DNA of 8,898 bases from Flavobacteriales bacterium. GTDB lineage: Bacteria; Bacteroidota; Bacteroidia; Flavobacteriales; BACL11. Made by a program: the position numbers and the translations under genes. The notes under the pieces were generated by a model. The model made no database searches. It was not told the DNA's origin and worked only from the letters and a program-made list of their open reading frames with translations. Below are positions 1-5,319 of this stretch, in pieces. The stretch's first letter is position 1, and every line of letters starts with the position of its first letter. The DNA lies in the NCBI GenBank assembly GCA_002728175.1, contig PBVH01000031.1, positions 25,714-34,611 of the forward strand. Reading direction: 5' to 3'.

Positions 1-116
1 CTGTTTCTTTCAACAAAAAAGAAAACAGATGCTGCAAGCATCGCAATGTAGCCAATAAAAAATGTAAAAGCTACATAGTTGTCAGGTGCGATAGATTGTA
101 CAACATTTAATAACAT
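1..116 (-). CDS. Proteorhodopsin, N-terminal part (gene runs off the left edge)
   Basis: Read on the minus strand from the ATG at 116-114, 38 codons stay open to the window edge. The peptide begins MLLNVVQSIAPDNYVAFTFF and continues with a hydrophobic stretch ending AASVFFFVERN. The pattern D(N/D)YV.FTFF.G..AM.AAS.FFF is what I know from helix A of proteorhodopsins of marine Flavobacteriia. These are retinal-binding seven-helix light-driven proton pumps of the cytoplasmic membrane. Only the first helix is present. The Schiff-base lysine, the proton acceptor and donor residues and the spectral-tuning position all lie outside the window, so pump type (H+, Na+ or Cl-) and colour cannot be told. 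A TATGTTTG box lies 27 bases upstream of the start. The gene is divergent from the pterin gene pair, with 120 bases between the two starts. The family call rests on one helix and on remembered sequences, so it is good but not certain. Confidence 0.8.
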   Translation of the reverse strand, partial: MLLNVVQSIAPDNYVAFTFFIGYIAMLAASVFFFVERN

Positions 117-143
117 AATTTTGTTTTTTTGGTTAATAATATG

Positions 144-151
144 CAAACATA
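144..151 (-). promoter_or_regulatory. Candidate -7 promoter box (TATGTTTG) for the rhodopsin gene
   Basis: On the minus strand positions 151-144 read TATGTTTG, an exact match to the Bacteroidetes -7 consensus TAnnTTTG, about 27 bases upstream of the rhodopsin ATG. No convincing -33 TTTG/TTG is seen at the usual spacing, so this rests on the -7 match and its position. The match is easy to meet by chance in A+T-rich DNA. Confidence 0.5.
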
Positions 152-213
152 TAAATTTTTTTTATTTTGTATAACTTTTTGTAAATAAAATTATACGTCA
201 AACAAATTTTTAT

Positions 214-221
214 TAATTTTG
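214..221 (+). promoter_or_regulatory. Candidate -7 promoter box (TAATTTTG) for the pterin gene pair
   Basis: TAATTTTG fits TAnnTTTG and lies 15 bases upstream of the ATG at 237. If used, the 5' leader would be under ten bases. That favours the ATG at 237 over the in-frame TTG at 219, which overlaps this box. The -33 element is not clear. Together with the box at 144-151 it would form a divergent promoter pair in the 120-base gap. Confidence 0.4.
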
Positions 222-236
222 CTAAAAATTTTAATT

Positions 237-743
237 ATGAATGAATATAAAAGTACTAAACTATTTGATGGATACAGTGTAGCTTTTAGACAATGGAGAG
301 CAAAACATTCACATTGTCAATATGTACATGGATATGCAATGAAATTTAAAGTTACATTTATAGGTCAATTAGATCAACTAAACTGGGTATGTGATTTTGG
401 ATCATTTAAAAGAAATGGAGTTAAAGAACATATGTCATATATGTTCGATCACACTACTGTTGTAGCTGCAGATGACCCTAAACTTTCTCATTTTAAAAAG
501 TTAGAAAAAGAAAATTTAATTCAACTAAGAGTTATTGACGACGTTGGTTGTGAAAAATTTGCAGAATATGTTTGTAATTATATAAATAATATAGTTCAAA
601 AAGAAACTAATAACAGAGTAAGAGTATTAAAAGTAGAAAGTTTTGAAGGTGGTACTAAAAATTCCGCCATTTATCAACCGATCACTCATCCTCAAGTTTC
701 CTATAGCAAGGAAAATAGTGATAATAAAAAAATTATAGTTTAG
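237..743 (+). CDS. 6-carboxytetrahydropterin synthase / 6-pyruvoyl-tetrahydropterin synthase family protein (QueD-like, variant metal site)
   Basis: A 168-residue PTPS/QueD-fold protein. Members convert 7,8-dihydroneopterin triphosphate to 6-carboxy- or 6-pyruvoyl-tetrahydropterin in the cytoplasm. Visible family marks are Cys27 in C-x3-HG, the CDFGSFK segment (52-58), the Asp71-His72 pair in FDHTT, and a C-terminal Glu (134 or 137) before the NSAIY segment. By hand alignment to E. coli QueD, two of the three zinc-binding His are replaced: the FEAAHR His is Phe17 here, and HGH is HGY (Tyr33). Only His31 remains, with extra His24 and His26 in the WRAKHSHC stretch. I recall a WRA..SHC...HGYA subfamily in other marine bacteria, so this looks like a real variant rather than decay. 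I chose the ATG at 237 because the earlier in-frame TTG lies in the promoter region. The stop is two bases before folE2, so the two are surely co-transcribed. QueD proper versus another pterin role is undecided. Confidence 0.82.
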   Translation: MNEYKSTKLFDGYSVAFRQWRAKHSHCQYVHGYAMKFKVTFIGQLDQLNWVCDFGSFKRNGVKEHMSYMFDHTTVVAADDPKLSHFKKLEKENLIQLRVIDDVGCEKFAEYVCNYINNIVQKETNNRVRVLKVESFEGGTKNSAIYQPITHPQVSYSKENSDNKKIIV

Positions 744-745
744 AT

Positions 746-1795
746 ATGGAAAAATTTTTAAAGAATGAAAATAATTCTAACGATGTTATTGAAGATTCTA
801 GATCAGATATTGATAGTGTTGAACTAAATCAAAATGATGTAAAAATAACTGTTTCATCTAATGATATTACTTACAGTAGAGAGTATGATTCTAGCTATGT
901 TCCATCAGAAGATGACATTAAATCATTTCCAGATTTACAAAATGGTCCTTCATCTTTGATACAAGGTTCTGCTGTTGCTATTCATCAGGTTGGAATACAC
1001 AATTTTAGACTCCCTTTGAAGTACAAAACAAGAGACGGAGATAGTATAACTTTAGAAACAAAGGTGACAGGTTCTGTTTCTTTAGCAGCTCATAAAAAAG
1101 GTATAAATATGTCTAGAATTATGAGGTCTTTTTATGAGTTCAAACAAGATTATGTGTTTGAAAATTTACATGATATATTATTAAAGTACAAAGACAATCT
1201 TGAATCATTTAATGCTAAAATTGGTTTAAATTTTTCTTATCCAATTCTAAAAAATTCATTAAGGTCTGAAAATTCAGGATACCAATACTATAAAGTGACT
1301 TTAGAAGGAGATATTGATAAAAAAGGAAATTTTAGTAAATATCTTCATTTTGATTTTGTTTACTCTTCGGCATGTCCTTGTTCATATGAATTGGCTGAAC
1401 ATGCAAGAAAAAATAGAAATCAAGCAGCCGTACCACATTCACAAAGGTCTGTGGCTAGAGTCTCCATTAAATTTAAGGATATCGTTTGGATTGAAGATTT
1501 ACAAGAGCTATGTTTAGAAGCGCTTAACACAGAAACTCAAGTTGTTGTTAAAAGAGAAGATGAAATGGCTTTTGCTGAATTAAATGGCTCATATCTTAAA
1601 TTTGTTGAAGATGCAGCTAGGTTACTGTACGAACAACTTCAAGCAGACAAAAGAGTGTTAGACTTTAGAGTTATATGTTCACATCAAGAGTCTTTACATT
1701 CTCATGACGCAATTTCGGTTGTAACAGCACCAAATAGCAAGTTTAGTACAGATATATCACATGAACTATGGTCAAGCTTAATTCATATTTCATAA
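746..1795 (+). CDS. folE2: GTP cyclohydrolase FolE2 (type IB) with N-terminal extension
   Basis: A 349-residue COG1469-type GTP cyclohydrolase I. The enzyme opens GTP to 7,8-dihydroneopterin triphosphate and formate, the first step of folate and deazapurine/queuosine synthesis. The family motifs appear in order: DLQN (63-66), GINMSR (119-124), SACPCS with Cys210/Cys212, PHSQRS (His231), REDEMAFAELN (from Arg270), and the QESLHSHDA stretch (His318, His320). The Cys, His, Glu and His residues I associate with the metal site in this family are therefore all present. Two departures are visible. The usual GTHMSR reads GINMSR (Asn121). Residues 1-60 form an acidic, Asn/Ser-rich, low-complexity extension ahead of the conserved core. 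No other ATG lies before the core, so the long form is the likely product. FolE2 proteins can work with metals other than zinc, so they often serve under zinc shortage. No Zur-like site can be recognised by eye. The gene follows the QueD-like gene after two bases. Confidence 0.93.
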   Translation: MEKFLKNENNSNDVIEDSRSDIDSVELNQNDVKITVSSNDITYSREYDSSYVPSEDDIKSFPDLQNGPSSLIQGSAVAIHQVGIHNFRLPLKYKTRDGDSITLETKVTGSVSLAAHKKGINMSRIMRSFYEFKQDYVFENLHDILLKYKDNLESFNAKIGLNFSYPILKNSLRSENSGYQYYKVTLEGDIDKKGNFSKYLHFDFVYSSACPCSYELAEHARKNRNQAAVPHSQRSVARVSIKFKDIVWIEDLQELCLEALNTETQVVVKREDEMAFAELNGSYLKFVEDAARLLYEQLQADKRVLDFRVICSHQESLHSHDAISVVTAPNSKFSTDISHELWSSLIHIS

Positions 1796-1838
1796 AATAT
1801 AATAAACAAACATCAATAATTAATTAAATAAATAAAAA

Positions 1839-2339
1839 ATGAAAAAAACAGCGTTAATTTTATTAGTAACAATTTTAATATCATGTGGATCTTCTGAAAA
1901 TAAAAGTTCAGATGTCAATACAAATGATGTCAATTCTATTGAAACTGTTGAAAAAGAAAAAAATTGGGAAGAATTCACAGTTGGGGCAGTTGGAAATACT
2001 ATGTCTGAAATGAAATTTGATAAAAAAAATATTACAGTTCAGGCAGGAAGTTGGGTAAGAATCAACTTAGTTAATGAAGGAGTTGATCCTGCTATGCTTC
2101 ACAATATAGTGTTTGTGAAGTATGGAACAAGAAAAGAAGTAGCAAAACAATCAATTGAAGCTGGTCCAGATTTGCAATTTGTTCCAAAAAGTTCTGATGT
2201 AATTGCCTATTCAGATCTTGCTGATCCAGGAGAAACAGTAGTGCTTGAATTTGAAGCTCCAGAAAAAGGAAATTATGAATTTATTTGTACATATCCTGGA
2301 CATAGTGAAATAATGAGAGGTTATTTTTTCGTAAAATAA
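1839..2339 (+). CDS. Azurin/plastocyanin-like blue-copper lipoprotein
   Basis: A 166-residue cupredoxin. Residues 1-16 form a lipoprotein signal peptide with the lipobox LISC and lipid-carrying Cys16. A polar linker rich in Ser/Asn/Asp/Glu (17-42) follows, then the copper domain (about 43-166). Type 1 copper ligands are all present with azurin spacing: His88 in MLHN, then Cys150, His155 and Met159 in CTYPGHSEIMRG (azurin: C112, H117, M121). The GNTMSEMKFDKKNITV stretch matches the azurin N-terminal strand. It should be a membrane-anchored one-electron carrier on the periplasmic side, possibly serving a cytochrome oxidase, peroxidase or nitrogen-oxide reductase. The partner is not in the window. 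It lies 43 bases after folE2. I see no TAnnTTTG box in that gap, so it may be read from upstream or from an unrecognised promoter. A strong terminator closes it. Confidence 0.92.
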   Translation: MKKTALILLVTILISCGSSENKSSDVNTNDVNSIETVEKEKNWEEFTVGAVGNTMSEMKFDKKNITVQAGSWVRINLVNEGVDPAMLHNIVFVKYGTRKEVAKQSIEAGPDLQFVPKSSDVIAYSDLADPGETVVLEFEAPEKGNYEFICTYPGHSEIMRGYFFVK

Positions 2340-2360
2340 ATAATATCTGATTTAATTATA

Positions 2361-2387
2361 AGGGAGATTTAAATCTCCCTTTTTTTT
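2361..2387 (+). terminator. Rho-independent terminator after the azurin-like gene
   Basis: AGGGAGATTT is followed directly by its exact reverse complement AAATCTCCCT (2361-2380), folding as an eight-base-pair stem with a TTTA loop. A run of eight T (2380-2387) follows. This is the clearest terminator in the window. It begins 21 bases past the azurin-like stop codon, and its T-run touches the msrB start codon at 2388. Confidence 0.92.
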
Positions 2388-2834
2388 ATGCTTAAATTCG
2401 TTTTTTTTATTATAAATATTTGTTTAACTATTTCATTGTTTTCACAAGATAAGATTAAAACTAAAGATTTCTTTAAAGATTTAAATAAGGAAGAAAGAAG
2501 AGTTATTATTTTTAAGGGTACTGAACCTGCCGGTAGTGGTATGTATAACAATCACTTTGAACATGGAGTGTACGTATGTAAGGCATGTAATAATCCACTT
2601 TTTAATTCAACTTCAAAATTTAATTCAAATTGTGGATGGCCATCATTTGATGATGAAATCAATGGATCTCTCAAGAGATATGAAGATAATTCATTTTTTA
2701 TGAAAAGAACAGAGATTTGTTGTGCCAATTGTAACGGTCATTTAGGGCATGTTTTCGAAGGAGAAAATTTAACAAAAAAAAACCTGAGACATTGTGTTAA
2801 TTCTATAAGTATTAGGTTTATTAAAAAGAATTAA
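2388..2834 (+). CDS. msrB: Peptide-methionine (R)-S-oxide reductase MsrB, exported
   Basis: A 148-residue MsrB, which reduces the R-form of methionine sulfoxide in proteins. Residues 1-20 (ending ISLFSQ) look like a Sec signal peptide without a lipobox, so the enzyme should act in the periplasm or beyond. The domain spans about 25-146. The structural zinc site is Cys64/Cys67 (CKAC) plus Cys112/Cys115 (CANC). The probable resolving Cys is Cys82 in CGWPSF. The NGHLGHVF motif is at 116-123. The catalytic Cys is Cys136 in the RHCVNS motif. The ATG at 2388 is needed for the signal peptide; the next in-frame ATG (2541) lies inside the domain. The start codon sits directly after the T-run of the preceding terminator, leaving no room for a normal promoter or leader. 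The last 14 bases overlap the convergent PLP-enzyme gene. Confidence 0.95.
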   Translation: MLKFVFFIINICLTISLFSQDKIKTKDFFKDLNKEERRVIIFKGTEPAGSGMYNNHFEHGVYVCKACNNPLFNSTSKFNSNCGWPSFDDEINGSLKRYEDNSFFMKRTEICCANCNGHLGHVFEGENLTKKNLRHCVNSISIRFIKKN

Positions 2835-4029
2835 CTTTTTTGATACATTTTTTCATTAATTTATAAGTTCTTTCAATATCATTGTCTAGGCCTATAGAAA
2901 TTCTAACAAGTCCATCTGATAATCCAATGTTTTTTCTTTCGTTTTCTGGTATCTCTGATGATGTTGAGTGGCTTGGAGCTGAAAATAGTGTTTTATAAAA
3001 CCCTAAACTTACTGCTAAGTAACCAAGATTGATAGCTTGCATTTCTTCCATTAGAAGATTAGCCGCCTCTTTTGTTTTCATATCAATTACCAACATGCCA
3101 CCAAATCCAAATTCCTTATTCATTTGTTGTAACATGAGATCATTTTGTGGATGATTTTTTAAGCCAGGATAGATGACAGAAATACCATCACTAAAAAATT
3201 TTTCAGATAGATATTTTGCGTTTTCAGAGTGTTTTTTCATTCTGATATGAAGTGTCCTAAGATTTTTTAAAATACTTGCTGCTCTCATAGAGTCCATAAC
3301 CGGACCAAGTAACATCGCACTTCCTGAATTAACATCTATTAAACTACTTATAAATTCTTCATCTGAACAAATAATACCACCAACCGTATCTGATGTACCA
3401 TTAATAAATTTAGTTAAAGAGTGAATGATTATATCTGCTCCAAGCTCTTTGGGAGTAAAAATCATTGGAGTAAATGTATTGTCAACTATTAGCTTTATAT
3501 TATGTGCTTTAGCCAATTTTGAAATACTTCTAATATCAGATACTTCTAACAAGGGATTGCTCATTGTTTCACAATAGATGAGCTTAGTTTTTTTATTTAT
3601 TTTATTTTTAATTTCATCTATGTTAGTAGTATCAACAAAATGTGTCTCAATATTATATTTTGGCAAATAATTTTGCATAAAAGCAAAAGAACCACCATAA
3701 ATTGTTTGACTACTAATTATTTCATCTCCAGAATTACATAATTCTAAAATAGTAGTAGTTATTGCAGCCATTCCAGAGGAAGTTAGTATAGAACCTTCAG
3801 TTTCTTCCATCTCAGCAATTGCTTGACCTAAATATGATGTTGAAGGATTCGTATGTCTTGAGTACAGATAACAACCTTCTCTATTGCCTTCAAAAACATC
3901 ATGCATTGTTTTTCCTGCTAAATAAGTGAATGTTGTAGAATCAGCTATTGATGGATTAACTCCACCAAATTCACCAAAATATTGTAAGTCTTGAATTTTA
4001 TCTGCTGGACGATTTTTTTTCTTCATCAT
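2821..4029 (-). CDS. Cys/Met-metabolism PLP-dependent enzyme (methionine gamma-lyase / cystathionine gamma-synthase-like)
   Basis: A 402-residue fold-type I PLP enzyme of the trans-sulfuration family, acting in the cytoplasm on sulfur amino acids. Family marks are Tyr56-x-Arg58 in YSRHTNPS (binds PLP phosphate of the partner subunit), SSGMAA (84-89), Tyr111 stacking over PLP, Asp183 in VDNTF, and Lys207 in HSLTKF as the Schiff-base lysine. The C-terminal LSDGLVRISIGLDN segment is also typical. Length fits the family (about 380-430). The Cys that marks methionine gamma-lyases (P. putida Cys116, YGCTF) is Gly113 here (YGGSF), as in MetB and cystathionine gamma-lyase. The reaction (gamma-elimination of methionine, cystathionine cleavage or synthesis) cannot be assigned from sequence alone. 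Two ATGs stand in tandem (4029 and 4026); either may be used. It is convergent with msrB, overlapping 14 bases, and divergent from the desaturase. Confidence 0.88.
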   Translation of the reverse strand: MMKKKNRPADKIQDLQYFGEFGGVNPSIADSTTFTYLAGKTMHDVFEGNREGCYLYSRHTNPSTSYLGQAIAEMEETEGSILTSSGMAAITTTILELCNSGDEIISSQTIYGGSFAFMQNYLPKYNIETHFVDTTNIDEIKNKINKKTKLIYCETMSNPLLEVSDIRSISKLAKAHNIKLIVDNTFTPMIFTPKELGADIIIHSLTKFINGTSDTVGGIICSDEEFISSLIDVNSGSAMLLGPVMDSMRAASILKNLRTLHIRMKKHSENAKYLSEKFFSDGISVIYPGLKNHPQNDLMLQQMNKEFGFGGMLVIDMKTKEAANLLMEEMQAINLGYLAVSLGFYKTLFSAPSHSTSSEIPENERKNIGLSDGLVRISIGLDNDIERTYKLMKKCIKKVNSF

Positions 4030-4053
4030 AATTTTGTTTTAAACAATAATAGA

Positions 4054-4061
4054 CAAAAATA
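4054..4061 (-). promoter_or_regulatory. Candidate -7 promoter box (TATTTTTG) for the PLP-enzyme gene
   Basis: On the minus strand positions 4061-4054 read TATTTTTG, fitting TAnnTTTG, 24 bases upstream of the ATG at 4029. No clear -33 element is visible. It forms a back-to-back pair with the identical box at 4125-4132. Confidence 0.45.
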
Positions 4062-4124
4062 AAAACTCTGGAAAAAAGATTGAAAAAAAATTATTTATAA
4101 TAATAAACTATGTTTTTAAAGTAG

Positions 4125-4132
4125 TATTTTTG
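4125..4132 (+). promoter_or_regulatory. Candidate -7 promoter box (TATTTTTG) for the desaturase/DnaJ-like operon
   Basis: TATTTTTG fits TAnnTTTG and lies 23 bases upstream of the desaturase ATG at 4156. It is the same octamer, in the opposite direction and at nearly the same distance from its gene, as the box at 4054-4061. A -33 element is not evident. Confidence 0.45.
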
Positions 4133-4155
4133 ACAAAAAATCTTTAAAATATAAA

Positions 4156-5310
4156 ATGACAAGCATAAAAAAATCTAAATATAACTGGAATATGGTCGTT
4201 TTTTTAACTCTGATTCCTATAATTGGTATTATTGGTACAGCTATATATGTATACTACAACGGGGTAGTGTGGCAAGAACCGGTCATTATGTTTACTTTGT
4301 GGTTTCTTTCAGGTATGGGAATTACAATGGGTTATCATCGACTATTTGCTCATAAAGCATACAAAACCAATGTTTTTGTTGAGTGGATTTTAATGATCTT
4401 GGGATCAACAGCTTTCGAAAATACAGTCTTGAAATGGTCTTCTGATCATAGAAAGCATCATACAGAGGCTGAAACTGAAAATGATCCGTATTCAATAACT
4501 GAAGGTTTTTGGCATGCACATATTGGTTGGATTTTAAAGAATACTCCTGCCGAAAAAAATAAGATTAAAGGAGTTAAGGATTTAGAAAAAAAATCTGCAA
4601 TTATATTTCAAAACAAATATTATTTTCATATTGGAATTTTAGTTGGTGTTATTTTTCCACTAATTATTGGTTTCACTTACGGTAGACCTTTAGGTGCAGT
4701 TTTATGGGGTGCTTTTTTAAGAATTACTCTTGTTCATCATGCTACCTTTTTTATTAATTCACTTTGTCATTATGTGGGTGGTAGAACTTATGATTTTACT
4801 TCAACAGCTAGAGATTCTTGGTTTGTTTCGCTTTTCACTTTTGGTGAAGGTTATCATAATTATCATCACAAGTTTCAGTGGGATTACAGAAATGGTATTA
4901 AATGGTTTGCTTTCGATCCAAGCAAATGGATAATAAAGGCTTTATCTTATGTTGGAATAACTTATGATTTGAAAGTTGCTCAAGATCATTTGATATGGGA
5001 AAGCAAAATTAATAGTTTAAAAGCTCAATTAAACGAAAGGCTTCAAGATTCAAGCGCAAACATTAAGAGTGCATATAATGACAGGCTAAATAGTCTGAAT
5101 ATTAAAGCTAAAGGTATTATTGAATCTTGGAAAAATATGGAGATCAAATATCTAAAGGATAAAGATAATTTTTCATCTAAAATGATAGAAAAGTTTCAAA
5201 ATGATAAGATTAAATATCAAAATGAATTAAAATCTATTTTTAGAAATTTTAAAGCAATACTCTCAAATGTAAAAAAAAATCGAGTGTCAACATCATTAAT
5301 TAATTCATAA
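4156..5310 (+). CDS. Acyl-CoA/fatty-acid delta-9-type desaturase with helical C-terminal extension
   Basis: A 384-residue membrane di-iron desaturase that puts a cis double bond into saturated acyl chains, tuning membrane fluidity. The three His boxes are HRLFAH (61-66), HRKHH (98-102) and HNYHH (234-238). The NSLCH motif (Asn201, His205) supplies further metal ligands as in stearoyl-CoA desaturases. Hydrophobic helices lie near 13-33, 43-60, 73-88, 153-175 and 178-200. The catalytic domain ends near residue 270. Residues about 279-376 form a charged, Lys/Glu/Asn-rich, probably coiled-coil tail with an I285/L288/L292 heptad-like start and no hydrophobic segment. Such a tail is not part of the core family as I know it. 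It is not a frameshift product, since the frame is clean and ends nine bases before the next gene. The acyl carrier (CoA, ACP or phospholipid) cannot be told from the sequence. Confidence 0.93.
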   Translation: MTSIKKSKYNWNMVVFLTLIPIIGIIGTAIYVYYNGVVWQEPVIMFTLWFLSGMGITMGYHRLFAHKAYKTNVFVEWILMILGSTAFENTVLKWSSDHRKHHTEAETENDPYSITEGFWHAHIGWILKNTPAEKNKIKGVKDLEKKSAIIFQNKYYFHIGILVGVIFPLIIGFTYGRPLGAVLWGAFLRITLVHHATFFINSLCHYVGGRTYDFTSTARDSWFVSLFTFGEGYHNYHHKFQWDYRNGIKWFAFDPSKWIIKALSYVGITYDLKVAQDHLIWESKINSLKAQLNERLQDSSANIKSAYNDRLNSLNIKAKGIIESWKNMEIKYLKDKDNFSSKMIEKFQNDKIKYQNELKSIFRNFKAILSNVKKNRVSTSLINS

Positions 5311-5319
5311 TTACTAAAT

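Noticed and set aside
219..236. Possible earlier TTG start adding six residues (MLKILI) to the QueD-like protein
   Set aside because: The ATG at 237 is a better start, the TTG overlaps a candidate -7 box (214-221), and family members do not need these residues.
1314..1517. 67-codon open frame inside folE2
   Set aside because: It lies wholly within a well-supported gene in another frame and its peptide resembles no family.
1796..1838. Promoter or terminator between folE2 and the azurin-like gene
   Set aside because: The 43 bases are nearly pure A/T with no TAnnTTTG box and no hairpin that I can support.
2369..2551. 60-codon antisense open frame across the terminator and the msrB start
   Set aside because: It runs through a terminator palindrome and the opposite strand of a clear MsrB; no start context or similarity.
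2823..2840. Inverted repeat AAAAAG-AATTAA-CTTTTT at the convergent gene ends as a bidirectional terminator
   Set aside because: The stem is only six pairs and nearly all A-T, which is common by chance in this DNA; it is too weak to call without RNA data.
4322..4933. Short open frames inside the desaturase gene (4322-4519 minus, 4730-4933 plus)
   Set aside because: Both are shadows of the desaturase coding sequence, whose His boxes are intact in the main frame.
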